Source: Acanthosepion lycidas (taxonomy: Eukaryota > Mollusca > Cephalopoda > Sepiida > Sepiidae). Taken from it: DNA of 64,000 nt. Within the stretch, counting starts at the first letter, position 1, and every line of letters begins with the position of its first letter. The DNA lies in contig OZ010571.1 in NCBI GenBank assembly GCA_963932145.1, forward strand, positions 152,012,937 to 152,076,936, read 5' to 3'. The translations under genes were made by a program, and so were the position numbers. A model generated the notes under the pieces. The model saw only the letters and a list, made by a program, of their open reading frames with translations, did no database searches and was not told where the DNA came from. Shown here piece by piece: positions 40,600 through 51,894 of the stretch.

Positions 40600-41240
40600 G
40601 AAAAAGCAAATTGTTATTTCGAGAAGAATTAAATTTGATTCTTCTTGTGCAATAATTCGTGATTTTTTTTTAACTCTCAGAATCAAACGCTGAGAATAAA
40701 ATGTTTTGGTTTTTTGGCTTTTTTTAAATATAGAGGATACCTGCTACCGAATTAGCACTGGCTGCTCGGTCAATGAATGACGAAATTTTCGTTTAAAGGA
40801 AACCGCTAATATTACTCTTACTATTACTATATATACCACGAGAAAAAGAAAGAGAAAGAGAAAGAGAGAAAAACATAAAGAGAAGTTCTACATACTTGAA
40901 TATTCATTTAATTATTGTAAAAATGTTCACCATAATCGAACGATCATGGAATGTTAGCTGAAATATTTTTAAACGAATATTTACTTGTTTTATCAGTCGA
41001 AATCGTTAATCTAGCAAACATTTTAAACCAAGACTACAGACTGGAAAATCAATCGATTATTATTAATTCATTTACATAACGTCAATTTTTGACACGGAAA
41101 ATAAACAGACAACATGAGGCACAAAAGAACGAAAAAATTCCTTCGAAATCTAATAACTGAATCCGACACAAAGCTGCTCTAATAATAGGTTTGTTTTCTC
41201 AAAGAGCCGAAAATATTACACAGAACTTCTGACTTTAATT
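40600..41240. other. No recognisable feature
   Basis: AT-rich; a GAAAGAGAAAGAG purine tract at 40843-40870. Confidence 0.4.
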
Positions 41241-41244
41241 TCTA

Positions 41245-41560
41245 TTTCACTTCTAGTTTGTGTGTCCCTTTCGTGCGTGAGCGATCACGATTCTCAACAA
41301 CTTCCTATTCTTTGTATAACTTAACAATGTTTTTTACTGTCATTCTCACTCTGTTTTGCTATCATTTAACCCAAACTTGTCAGGTACATTACTCGCTCTT
41401 CTCTTCTGTTCATCGTACCTTCAATATGTCCTGTTACTGTCGAATTCCCTCTTACCTCATTATGTCTCCCAAAAATTATGTCTCTTTCTGATTATAATTA
41501 TACTAACCGAATTACCCGCACCTTGCTGCGTGTCATACATTTCTTTTTTGTAAGAAAACG
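41245..41560 (-). pseudogene. RTE-like LINE C-terminal fragment (copy B4)
   Basis: The sequence follows copies B1 and B2: CTATCATTTAACCCAAACTT, then CCTTCAATATGTCCTGTTAC, CTCATTATGTCTCCCAAAAA. It is readable only by comparison; frames are broken. Confidence 0.5.
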
Positions 41561-41614
41561 TTGATTGATTTTAAATCATTGCTATAATTTGTGGAGAAAA
41601 ATGATGCATTTCAA

Positions 41615-41975
41615 TATTACTCAATGATTTTGCTGATATGACCTCCATCTTCTGGCTTTCTCCTTCTATATTTTGGAGAGGAGTCATTCCCTTGTTCAAA
41701 TTTAAAGGGAAAAACATTTGGGAGGGTGCAAAAACAGCTTTATCGGACTGTTCATATATAGTTGACGCAATACTTGATTGAATGAACTGATGAGCAGATT
41801 TCAACATTGATATGATAAATATGTATTGTAAGGCATTATCCACTGATTGGTGATTTCTTGCTCAACTTGATGTCCATATTGTCTCAATTGGATCTTGCTG
41901 ATGTGACCTCCATCTAGCTTTCTTCTTTATTTTGAATCGGAGTCATTCCCTTGTTCAAATTTAAAATTAATTTAA
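41615..41975. repeat. Direct duplication, ~80 bp, 270 bp apart
   Basis: GCTGATATGACCTCCATCTT... GGAGTCATTCCCTTGTTCAA (41630-41705) recurs at 41897-41970 as GCTGATGTGACCTCCATCTA... GGAGTCATTCCCTTGTTCAA. The intervening DNA is not repetitive. Function unknown. Confidence 0.75.
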
Positions 41976-42119
41976 ATCAAAGAGAAAAAATATGCTTATC
42001 CAAGAACCTTGGATAATGTAGTTTCAGAATATATATATATATATATGTTTATGGCTCCAAAACCCTAGAGGAGTTCGATAACAAACAAACAGACAGGCAG
42101 GAGCTACAACTTTATATAG

Positions 42120-42760
42120 ATAGAAGTGTCCTTTTTACTTCCATTTTCCTTAAAACTTATTTAAAACTCACATTTTCCTTAAAACCCACATGATCTGTTC
42201 ATGTTATTCTAATCATCCTTCTGTAGACCACTTCTCTGTTGTGTCGTCTTTTCTTCATTTTTAGAAAATGTTCCAACATTCGTTACCATATAGGAAGATT
42301 GATATTACATACCAGTTCAGTACTCTTTTTTAATATTTTAGGAGTCATTATTTTAGAAAGTCATCTTTCGCTATTCCAATGCACTTGTCATATATTCCGT
42401 CACCTGTTAAAACAATTAGGAGATATTTAAATGACCATACTTGCTTGATTTGATGTCTCCATCTCATAGCCAGCATATTGGGATGTTCCTCTTGGTGGCA
42501 ACAATATATACTTATTTATGTTTTATCCTTTCTTCTCGTTTTTTTTTATTTCTCTGTCTGTCATCAACAGGGTGCCATATTTGTATCTTATGTTATAAGG
42601 TTATGACTATCAATAATAACCTCTGGTAGAATTTCAAGTTCTCTTAGGACTGCGTTGCTGTAGATGTTAAATAAATCAAGTGAGAAATTGCATCGTTGTC
42701 TTGCACCGCATTCTGTTTTTGTGTATGGTTTTCGCTTCTTTAAGTAGTCGGAGTTAACTC
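42120..42760 (-). pseudogene. RTE-like LINE, reverse transcriptase to C-terminal region (copy B5)
   Basis: Plus-strand phrases CACATGATCTGTTCATGTTA and TCCAACATTCGTTACCATAT correspond to the SECW region of B1. On the minus strand 42710-42640 reads like RQRCNFSLDLFNIYSNAVL in one frame, cognate to the R.GC.LSP.LFNIY block before the catalytic YADD of RTE polymerases. Continuing minus, HKIQIWHPVDD replaces the YADD region. Many stops. Confidence 0.6.
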
Positions 42761-43129
42761 CTCTTTAATTTCCAAGTTGTTCACTCCCTACTATAAATAC
42801 TGGGCGATTTCTTGCCTCGTTCTCTTTTTCAGCGGACACATTTAAAAATGTGACCTCTCGCAGAAATCTGCGTTTTGCCGAGTTTTGGGCAAATATCATT
42901 CAACATACACGTACGTAGGAACATTCATCAAAATTCGAACGCTTTACGTTCACGCACAAGCACAAATATTGATGTCTTTGGCCATTGTAAATTTTGTTGT
43001 TTAATACATATACTTGTGGTATATACATATCGGTCTTGTTTGTTTTCTTTGCATCTTCGGTTAGACTCAACTTTAGACCGCCATATTCTTGTAGTGGACC
43101 TTTTAATATTCTATCAGGAGTTACACACG

Positions 43130-44440
43130 TGTCCCTAATTTAACAACACGTAAACCCACGGCCCGCTACAAGGTCAACTACTTATGCATTATTGGTGAAA
43201 GAGTCAATCAAACTTTAGATAAGAATGGTGAAGCTAGGCTTGTTTCTTTGAACATCTCGAAAGTATTCGACATCGTTTGGCATAACGATCTTAAAAAGTT
43301 AAAAGGTTATGGTATTTCTGGGTGAATTTTTGAATTGGTCCAGTGTTTCTTATCAAATCGCGAAATGAATGGGGTTTTTTTTTGTTTTGTTTTTTGTTTT
43401 TTGAGGGTTTTTGTTTTTTTTTTTTTGTTTTTTTTGCATTTTTGTTGTATTGTCCCCAGGACTCTCTCCTTATATGTATGATGTTCCTAATTTCCATCAA
43501 TAAACCTCCCTAATGTCATCAGTTCTCAAATCGGTATTTATATTGATGGCACAGCATTTTACTAATGCCTCACTTGTAACTCTGATCAGTTCAATATGGT
43601 CAAATTGGCAACTGATCTAAAAAATGACCTACAATCTGTTGTTAACTGGTGCAAGAAATAGCTGGTTAATTTTAACGCCTCCAAAATGAAACTTCTGAAA
43701 TACCCCTTTCTCTTTTCTATTAGTATGGCTGATGCCAACCTCCAGGAGAGTTACTTGTTGCGTCTTCTGCTGACATGGAGAGCAAGGATTATATTGAATC
43801 CATTGCTTGATCTCCTACTTTAATTTTTTTGTTCATATTGTCGTGCCAGACGATTTTTCTATCCAGAATCTATCATATATTCAGAAGTCTACCATTCGTC
43901 CGTTCTTTGACTATTGCTGCTACATATGGTCCGGTGCTCCTGTTATATATTTAGAGATTCCTGATAAAATACGAAGAGGAATTCATGACGTTATTGGTCC
44001 TGAATCTGCCATCTTGGCTTCAGTCACCTTCCTACCGTCGCAATGTAGATTCCCTGTGCCTATAAATTATTCCATGGTAATTGTTCTGGTGAACTTTGCT
44101 CTATGTTATATAGACTTTATGAATTTAAGCGCAGTACATGATTGGCAGAGAGTTCTTATCAATTTGCAGTTCAATTAGCTAGATGCAACTATAAATTTTA
44201 TTTAGCTTCCTCTCACACAGTTCACGCTAGTTTAAATCAATTCCGATGTCATGCATTCCATCTAACTTTGATCTCCAAAAATTTAAATATCCAATGCCAG
44301 TCGGTTACCTTCTGTCTTTTTTATTCCTCTTTTATTATTCCCGTGTCTTTATAATGTCTCTTTCTCATTCTTTCATACTCAGTAATCCCTTGTGTCTTAG
44401 TGGCTTTACTGCCTTCCTTGGAGTGAAATGATTAAAAGAA
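43130..44440 (+). pseudogene. CR1/Rex1-like LINE, reverse transcriptase and C-terminus (copy A7)
   Basis: Plus frame: TLDKNGEARLVSLNISKVFD, IVWHNDLKKLKGYGISG then a stop, IFELVQCFLSNRE. These match A1 at ALDIFKAFDRVWH and YGITG. A T-rich stretch (43375-43440) replaces the GVPQGS block. The catalytic box reads QIGIYIDGTAFY instead of ..IYADDT.IY, so the second aspartate is lost. LKNDLQSVVNWCKK and LVNFNASKMKLL follow, then the C-terminal YIQKSTIRPFFDYCCYIWSG. The end (TGCCTTCCTTGGAGTGAAAT) matches the other copies. Dead by several criteria. Confidence 0.88.
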
Positions 44441-44839
44441 ACATTCTCAATTTATTTTCTCTCCGAATTAAATGCTCCCAGTATATATTCTAGTTTTCCT
44501 GGCAGTTCAAATAGATCTTTGGATTGTACGTTATCAAATGCTTAGTGAATAGTCTATGAAGCATAATTATTTGACCTTCTGTATTTGTATTTCTTTAATC
44601 TATTAGCAATCTTTATTCACGCAGTAACAGTGCTGGAGGTGTTAATATTTTTTTGTATAAACAAAGCTGTCACCTAAAGTATATTGTGTATTCAGGTCTT
44701 CATTGAAATCATAAAACTATTATCCCTTTACATGCGATGTTTAATAGACACGTTAGCAGTAATACGCCATTTTATAATTTGTAGTTCCCTATATATTTTA
44801 ATGAATCAAATAATGTATGCCGGTAATATGTGATTTTAT

Positions 44840-45690
44840 TTATCTTATTTTTTACATTATTTACATTATTCGGACTGTTATCCTCATCTTCATTTCCATA
44901 TTCACAACGTTTCGGCCGTTGAATAAAGACGTTGGTTAAATCCAGCGACTAGACCCAAACATCTGTTTATATCACTGAGATGAGGTATTATAATTACTTA
45001 CATTATTTACATTATTTGGACTGTTATCCCCATCTTCATTGCCATATTCACTACGTTTCGGCCGTTGTCCACTCAGGCCTTTATGCCTATGTCTCTCTAT
45101 ATATCTGTCTATATCTCTAAGATGAGGTATTATGATTATTTGAATTATTTACATTATTCGAACTGTTATCCTCATCTTCATTGCCACATTCACAACGTTT
45201 CAGTTGGTGTATGCTCCGGCCTTTATGTCTATATCTTCCTATATATCTGTCTACATCTCTGAGATGATTACTTGCATTATTTACATTATTTGGACTGTTA
45301 TCCTTATCTTCATTACCATATTCACAACGTTTCGGCCGTTGAAAAAATACGTGGGTTACATCCAGTGACTAGACCCAAACATTTGTCTATACCACTGAGA
45401 TGAGGTATTATGATTGCTTACATTATTTACATTATTTGGACTGTTATCCTCATCTTCATTGACATATTCACAACGTTTCAGCCGTTGTATGCTCCGGCGT
45501 TCTTTAGGTGATTGGAATTTCGAACCGAACCCTTTATTTCGTCCACAGGGGTAGATGTTTCTAGCTCCACGTGCCATGCCTCTTCCGGGTGTCTCAGTTA
45601 TTTCCCTTTAACTCAACTCTCTAAGTTTTGCTACACCACTTCTGTGGCCTGGTATTGAACTCACAACACTTTTGGGTCTAGTCACTTATC
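44840..45690 (-). mobile_element. SINE F array with tRNA pieces between tails (copy F5)
   Basis: Four or five tail units (GATGAGGATAACAGTCC-type hairpins near 44880, 45030, 45160, 45300 and 45440) alternate with CGAAACGTTGTGAATATGG. Between units at 44925-44970 and 45340-45385 lies ACGTTGGTTAAATCCAGCGA then CTAGACCCAAA, the middle of the tRNA-like head in plus orientation. The last unit leads into the body (to about 45650) and a minus-strand head fragment GTGTTGTGAGTTCAATACCA. Confidence 0.75.
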
Positions 45691-45694
45691 TTAT

Positions 45695-46800
45695 TTCATT
45701 TGCAAGTTATGTCCTGTTTATTTTCATGCTTGAAAATTCAATTCCTTCTTCAAATCCAAAAAGAAAAGATACACCCTATTATTTCCTTTCTTGAATTTCA
45801 TAAGACCTAAGTTGGGTTAGTTTTTGTTTTATGGAAATGAAAGTTATGAAATATTCTTCAGTTACAAAAATATTTTCTATTGTAATGTATTCAAATACAG
45901 ACCTCATACAATTACAGTCATACAATTCTGTACCAAAATATGTAAATTTTACGCGGGGTTGAATGAAAGCAAAACATGTGATCAGAGCATGTTATTTATG
46001 TATACGTATGATAACACGTTGTTTTAGCCATGAAAATTCAGACTAACCACACTTGGAAGCAGATAGCTAAGCACCAGCGGAAATTGAAGGAGGCAGAAAA
46101 TAGATTTCGATCCGGTAATATTACCCTCCGATTCGATCAGTGAAAGATGAAATGGATTTCTTGTTTGATTGAAGAATAAATTTTCATTCCGTTTCTCGCC
46201 TCGATAAAAAAGGTTACAAATAGGCGCGCGCTCTCAACCAAAATGACAGACGTCCGAATTGAATTTGGCTATTAGAAACGCTAAGACCGAAGATCACTGA
46301 CGTAAGAAAATTAATTATTATATTTAGTTTCTTGCAAAAAAAGATGTAATTATTGAAATTATTGATATGACCACAAAATTATTAAACTACAAGATAGTTC
46401 CAAGGAATCTAATGAAATTAAGACACCAAAAGGTTTCCACAGAGAAAGAAAGAAAAATGCTTCCAGACACAGGAAAAGCTGGGTAAGTTGACAAATGAAC
46501 AGACTGAAAGGTATTCTGGCATTCCTGAAACTTTTGAATTTTGATTAGCTCATGGTATCTGAAAAAGCAAAACCAATTTCCCCAGATATTTAGGTGTCTG
46601 CTTGATTCATAGCTCGCACCTTGAGCTGTTTGTCTTGTAGACAACCGTTTACTAGGATGGGCTGAAAAGTTTATAGGTTGATTTGAGTGATGCTAGAGAT
46701 GTGATATCCTGCTTCCATTCATTTCAACTCTTCTTATTAATAACAGAATCGTTTCTTTCCAGGTAAACCGATATCTGACTGTTCAAAGAAGACTTGAAAT
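45695..46800. other. No clear feature; possible mariner end near 46655
   Basis: AT-rich. GGATGGGCTGAAAAGTTTAT (46655-46674) resembles mariner terminal repeats, but no partner end was found. The minus frame at 46644-46387 is open for 85 codons and unrecognised. Confidence 0.35.
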
Positions 46801-46807
46801 ACAACTA

Positions 46808-47362
46808 TACCCTTGTGCAAATTAAATGAAACAAAATGAATATTTCCGTTATTATTTACTATTTTTTCGTATTTTTCCCGTAACACATCACCCAGTGCAC
46901 ATGTTAGTACTTCATATGTCCATTCCACGAAGTCGTTCCTTGCAGATTTTGACCACAGATTCTCGACTGAATTTAAATCAAGAGAGTTTCCCAGCCACTC
47001 GATATTACTTTGATTTGCTCACTTGTAAGGCTTGCCATTGTGTTCGTGCAGGGTTACAATTTTCGTACGCTTCCATCGCAGACAATGGCCGTATGGCAAC
47101 TAATCGACAGTCGAGACAATAGTAACTGGTCGTGAGGAAAATTCTGATGCAATCACGGATGTCGTAATATTTTTCAAGGTGAAACAAATTCCATCATACA
47201 CTCCGAAAATAGATTCCTATTACTGCACAACGCTGCAAATGACCTAATCTGAGAAAAAATTAGAAATCGATTACACCCTGTCACTCCAGTAGGTCTAAAA
47301 CTGACCGCATGGTAAAAGAAAGGAACCTAAAGCGATTGTTTTAATTAATTTGCACTAGGGTG
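46808..47362 (-). pseudogene. Tc1-family transposon, internally deleted (copy C2)
   Basis: Ends: TACCCTTGTGCAAATTA at left and, in reverse complement, CACCCTAGTGCAAATTA at right, with TA at 46806-46807 and 47363-47364. On the minus strand EWLGNSLDLNSVENLWSKSA matches the end of the Tc1 DDE domain (NSPDLNPIENLW) in a broken frame. Length 555 bp against roughly 1.6 kb for complete Tc1 elements, so most of the gene is deleted. Near-identical layout to C3. Confidence 0.88.
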
Positions 47363-47434
47363 TAGTTACGACTTCTTTTGAAAATGGACAAATTTTAGCA
47401 TCGTGGTGTTACCAGCTGATAACAGCTGCTGACA

Positions 47435-47525
47435 TTTCCGAGCGGTCATCTCTCCAGGATCGACGTTGCTTAATTTTGCTGATTGTACGGGAACAGGTGT
47501 TTCAACGTGCTATGGCCGTAAGCTT
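47435..47525 (-). mobile_element. 5S-derived SINE head (copy S5)
   Basis: Minus strand: GCTTACGGCCATAGCACGTT, GAAACACCTGTTCCCG, AAATTAAGCAACGTCGATCC, GAGAGATGACCGCTCGG. 5S-like throughout, no tRNA part attached. Confidence 0.7.
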
Positions 47526-47589
47526 GGTTTATACCAAGAATACACGTAGAACAATTTATTAACTAATGAAAATATGAAAAGCCAATTTT

Positions 47590-47800
47590 TACTTACAATA
47601 TGAAGGAAACAGTTGAAATTTCTGAGACACTTTATGAGAAAAGAGGACCTAGAAAATTTAAAACTCACAGGGCATGATGAAATTTCTAAGACACATAATG
47701 AGAAAAGAAGGCCCAGAAAATTTAAAACTCACAGGGCATAACGAAGGCGGGAGATAAAGTGCGAATATGGTGTTTGCATGAATGGATGGCAAAACAAGAT
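47590..47800 (+). pseudogene. RTE-like LINE C-terminal fragment with internal duplication (B6)
   Basis: AATTTCTGAGACACTTTATG, AGAAAAGAGGACCTAGAAAA at 47617 recurs at 47680 as AATTTCTAAGACACATAATG, AGAAAAGAAGGCCCAGAAAA. This is a 63-bp tandem duplication of the segment encoding (K)FL(G)H.MR.(EG). Downstream GAATGGATGGCAAAACAAGA matches copy B7. Confidence 0.7.
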
Positions 47801-48014
47801 GAAATGGCATTTGTTAATATTAGCCGTTTCGTTATAAGGAAATATTCAGCATTCATTAACCAAACATCAGTGCTATATTCAGTTGAAATTTATAAAATCA
47901 TAAGATAATCTTTTTCCAAAAAATAAGTTTCTTAAGTCTACAAACTGTTATTGTCATTTTCATCATGGACGGGATCTTCGTTCCTAACCTTTTGTTTGAA
48001 TTTTTCATTCTTTA

Positions 48015-48165
48015 ATAGGCTAGTCCTGGGTATGACGATAAACTACATCCAGCAGCAAGGCCTCTGGTCGGGGGATTGGATGTTTTGAGGAGCGTGGAAG
48101 CACCTCTTAATTGGTGGCGTTCCCAGGGCAACTCTAATCGGAAGTGGTAGGACGTCTTAGTAAAA
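48015..48165 (+). repeat. Composite repeat J, copy J7
   Basis: CCTGGGTATGACGATAAACT, ACATCCAGCAGCAAGGCCTC, TTTTGAGGAGCGTGGAAGCA, CCTCTTAATTGGTGGCGTTC. One 30-bp unit and the core; lacks the second minisatellite and tail. Confidence 0.75.
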
Positions 48166-48639
48166 TGACCAACAATATCTATTATCTGTAGTTGAAGGCA
48201 TACAATAGCGTTCAAAATATATTTCGTCGAAATCATAAAATTCTGTTCAAAATATTTAGATTTTGACATAGAGGTGGATATGCTGTTAAACAGAATCAAC
48301 CAACCAACAAACTTTAATAATTTGTAACGTATATGGAAGTTGGTAGAAAAAGCAAATGTTGATAAGATAGCAAGAGTTACAAACCACTACCCGGGACTCC
48401 CAGTTAGGTCTACCGTGCTCGATGGAGGTTTTCGGGTTAGTAGGTACCGGCCCTATGGCAGTGTGGGTATTACCAGAATAAGCCCTCAAAACGAAGTGAA
48501 TACAGCTTCTTCCTGATGGCAAACATTATGGAGCATTAATAAATTTGCTCAGCAGTGAATATTGTTCTTCATAATATTTAATTGATAAAACGTCTTTTGA
48601 ACTTATCTCTCTGTATGTATGTACATTTATTGGTTAGAA

Positions 48640-48930
48640 GTGGCTCCACTACGTCATGGTGAAGGCAACCCATCTAGGAGAAGGAAATCTGTGATAAAAA
48701 AAGAAACACCCAGCGGACGACCATTTCCCGCATCCAGTTTGATTTGTTGCCGGCTATCTTGGCTCTGCTTGTTGCTGGATCTCAACTCTTTGAACCGAGA
48801 GAGGTACCTATCTGTCGTTCAAATCTATGTCCCTATATTAACCATCTATGTACAGATACTCTTTCAGACAATGACATCTGTCTGTTCCAAGAAGTCCTGC
48901 GGCGATGGAAAAGTGGTGACGTGTGTAAGC
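48640..48930 (+). pseudogene. Repeat I, copy 1, with an unassigned coding remnant
   Basis: One frame reads LPAILALLVAGSQLFEPREV, PICRSNLCPYINHLCTDTLS, DNDICLFQEVLRRWKSGD (48744-48910). The copy at 49425-49690 encodes the same peptide with mostly conservative changes. That suggests it was once protein-coding, most likely in a mobile element. I do not recognise the family. No start or stop context can be fixed. Confidence 0.5.
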
Positions 48931-48987
48931 TTAACAGCCTGGAATTACATAGTTACTGATCTGTACGTAGGCGACATAAGGCTTCTT

Positions 48988-48993
<6 letters not shown>

Positions 48994-49028
<35 letters not shown>
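48994..49028. repeat. (TA)n microsatellite
   Basis: About 17 TA units, followed by repeat H as at 949. Confidence 0.95.
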
Positions 49029-49029
<1 letters not shown>

Positions 49030-49270
49030 TAGTAATAATCTTATGAGTATAAGAAATTATACTCGTCCGGAAAATGTCTTGATTTGCGAATAATCAAAGC
49101 AATACCAAAGGGAAAAAAAAGTATAAAAAAGAAACATGTACGTCAGCCGAAAGTAATCGTCTAGCAATAACTAAATAAAGTGCTCAATACGTTAAGTAAA
49201 GCAGACCTAGTTAAACCTAAAGAGCAAGACAAACCTACCAAGGTTTCACCTAAGCGGATCGTCAGGGAAG
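49030..49270. repeat. Dispersed repeat H, copy 2
   Basis: AATTATACTCGTCCGGAAAA, AAAGTGCTCAATACGTTAAG, CCTAAAGAGCAAGACAAACC, AAGGTTTCACCTAAGCGGAT. Matches 1023-1300, including the left arm of that foldback; the right arm is absent here. Confidence 0.75.
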
Positions 49271-49424
49271 GCTGAGACAGAGCCAGAAACCCAGAGGAGC
49301 TTAGGCCCTGTTAACTGTGGCACGCATGACCCACACGTGTGCGGATTACACTCTAGTGCCCAGTAACATAAGCCCCAGTCATGGGTAAATGACATAATGG
49401 GCTAGAAGGGGATCCAGTAAACCG

Positions 49425-49690
49425 TGGTGAAGGCAACTGTTCTAGGAGAAGGAAATCTCTGATGCAAAAACGACCCAGCAGACAACCATTTCCCTCATCG
49501 TGTTGGTCTGATGTTTGATCTGTTGCCAGATATCTTGCCCCTGCTTGTTGCAGGATCTCAACTTCTTGAACCGAGAGAGGGACTTAGATGTCGAACAAAG
49601 CTATGGATCTATATTAACCCTCTATCTACAGATACTCCTTCAGACAATGAAATCTTCCAAGAAGTCTTGCGGCGATGGAAAAGTGGTTGA
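49425..49690 (+). pseudogene. Repeat I, copy 2
   Basis: DLLPDILPLLVAGSQLLEPR, EGLRCRTKLWIYINPLSTDT, PSDNEIFQEVLRRWKSG is followed by a stop. Same order as 48744-48910. GGAGAAGGAAATCTCTGAT and CAACCATTTCCCTCATC upstream also match the first copy. Confidence 0.5.
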
Positions 49691-49869
49691 AAGCAATCCA
49701 TCTACACTTATTCCTCCTCCCATGCCGTGTATTGAGTCCCAGGATGGAAAGTTTTCAACCTCCGACTGCTCTAGGGCATGTCAACCAGTTTGTGGTCTCA
49801 AGTGTCAAATGAAAGTTCACAGTGAAGCCCACACCGTGTCTAGCAAGAATGAAAAGTCATCAACGGGTT

Positions 49870-50080
49870 TATAAACGATCAATCAACGGAGAAGTGGTAA
49901 TCATCTGACAAGATATCGCAATCAACATAATTATGTATTTTAAGACACTTTTAATTGTCATAGAAAATATTCGTCCGCCGACAGGAATCGAACCTTTATC
50001 CTATACGGAACAGTCATATAGCCTGACGTGTCTTAACCTATTGAGCCACAGAGGATCGTTCGCTTAGCAAGGTCGATTTT
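49870..50080 (-). mobile_element. tRNA-derived SINE K
   Basis: Minus strand: CCTCTGTGGCTCAATAGGTT (A-box), AAAGGTTCGATTCCTGTCGG (B-box), CGGACGAATATTTTCTATGA body. Looks like a tRNA but the 3' acceptor strand does not pair with CCTCTGT. A second piece of the same SINE in plus orientation lies at 50305-50345, inside the foldback. Confidence 0.7.
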
Positions 50081-50161
50081 ACTGCTTTTAAACTACAATC
50101 TTCCATGAATTTCTCACGTACATTCATATCTTCTCAATGCATATCCAAATGTAGACAAATG

Positions 50162-50550
50162 ACGTCACACATTATGAAATGGACAAAGTACGACAATTAT
50201 TTTAAGATATTTTTATGTTTATACATTATTTTTATAGATACAAATATTTAAGTAAATGCTCTGTTTATAATAAACAGTATTAATAACATTTACCGGCTAT
50301 ATGACGATTCCGTATAGGATACAGTTTCGATTCCTGTCGGAGGACGCATATTTTCTTTGACAATTTCTCGGACATTCAGGACGGTAAATGTTGTTACTAT
50401 TTAAGTAAATGCTCTGTTTATAATAAACAGTATTGTTTATTATAAACAGAGCATTTACTTAAATAGTTGTATCTATAAGAAGAATGTATAAACATAAAAA
50501 TGTCTTAAAATAATTGTCGGACTTTGTCCATTTCATAATGTGTGACGATA
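50162..50550. repeat. Foldback with ~118-bp arms at high identity
   Basis: Left arm 50162-50280 (CGTCACACATTATGAAATGG to TGCTCTGTTTATAATAAACA). The right arm 50433-50550 is its reverse complement with a handful of mismatches. The spacer holds a SINE K fragment and another direct copy of the arm's inner end. Confidence 0.9.
50396..50467. repeat. 72-bp perfect palindrome with 4-nt centre
   Basis: ACTATTTAAGTAAATGCTCT, GTTTATAATAAACA, then GTAT, then the exact reverse complement: 34-bp arms without mismatch. Confidence 0.97.
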
Positions 50551-50559
50551 TTTATGTAT

Positions 50560-51485
50560 GTATTTCTTGCTGCTATAAACTTTATTTTTAATACGCACCT
50601 ATTTGAGTTGATATCTTTACTTTTTATATTTTTTTTAATTGAAATTAATATCAACTTAGCTCGAGAAATCCACTTCGACACAAATCCCACCTCTATCCCT
50701 TTTTCATCAGGTTTAACACACTTATAGCCGAAACATATCGTTATGAATGAGGTTAAAGCAAACAGTCAAAACATGTGTGCACATTTAAAAAAACGTTTTT
50801 ATTAATAAGAAATAAGATTAAAATCCAATGAAAATATGTATGTATTTATATTACAAATACATAGCAATTGTATTAATTTAATGGTATGATATAGTTTGAT
50901 ATAATACATCAGAATGATTACTAGTATCCTCGTTTCATTATATCTTTTATCTTAGAAGTAATATAATTTGGTGAAAAGTAGTCATTCTTGATTATTTTGA
51001 GAGTTACATACAGACTTATTTGAAACCAAACGAAAAAAGATTGCGATTTCATAGTAGTCAATGTTTCTAAGAGAAATTTTCAACAGGCTTCAAAGCATGC
51101 ATTTCAAAGGCGTCAATATACCATTCGTATGCAAAACATTATTTTGGAAAGAAACCAACATTGTATATTTTAGCGTAACATATATTTCGCTTTTGTATAT
51201 AGTGTCAAGAAGCAGCTTGCATTAAGGACTGGTTTGAACTGTCATATTAGTTTCTTCGATAATTTAGTTTGTGATGTCGCTTTCTGAGTAGAATCAACCA
51301 TTTCCATACAAACTGTGCTCATTGAATTTCTGTAAATTATATTAAAAACTGGATGGACAATAACAACTGGGAGAATTCCAAGACGCCTTGCCCGCATTTC
51401 TCTTCTTTACCAAAAGATAATTCATTTACAACAATTGCACATTATACGTGATTTTTAGCCTGTTTCAGCTTTACTTTTTGCTGTC
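50560..51485. other. No recognisable feature
   Basis: AT-rich unique-looking DNA. Confidence 0.45.
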
Positions 51486-51489
51486 ATTG

Positions 51490-51610
51490 TCTAAGCTTAA
51501 ATAAGTTTGTCACAAGGCCACAAGTATGGGACAACTAGTAAAGAATGAACTTAATTCACAGTTGAAATCGGTAACTGTACTAGCTCGTTAGCCATTACCC
51601 CACCGCGTTA
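51490..51610 (-). mobile_element. tRNA-derived SINE E fragment
   Basis: Minus strand: CGCGGTGGGGTAATGGCTAA, CGAGCTAGTACAGTTACCG, then GTTGTCCCATACTTGTGGCC, TTGTGACAAACTT. Follows the E layout at 13345-13615. Confidence 0.65.
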
Positions 51611-51894
51611 TTTTTTTTTGTTTTGTTTTGTTTTTTTTATTTGTGTCGATTTCCAACTTCAAGAAACGTAATAAAAATAAGGGTCACTGATATAATATCA
51701 TATCTGTATTCACCTTTGTTTACCGTTGTAAACGTAATGGTTCAATTTTGTATAATTTCTATATATAGAATTATATAAATATAGAATTAACAACGGATGC
51801 CGAAAAGTTCTCGGCCTGACAAAAAAGAACTTCAAAAAGAAACGAAATAAACTTTTTTGTCTGAATTTCTGGGATCGGGAATTTTGAGGAATTT

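Noticed and set aside
46387..46680. Mariner element
   Set aside because: A single end-like sequence (GGATGGGCTGAAAAGTTTAT) without a partner end or transposase motif is not enough.
49980..50060. Functional tRNA gene
   Set aside because: A- and B-boxes are good, but the 5' CCTCTGT has no complementary 3' strand and the sequence continues into a SINE body. The same argument holds for the heads at 15.97, 28.4 and 19.87 kb.
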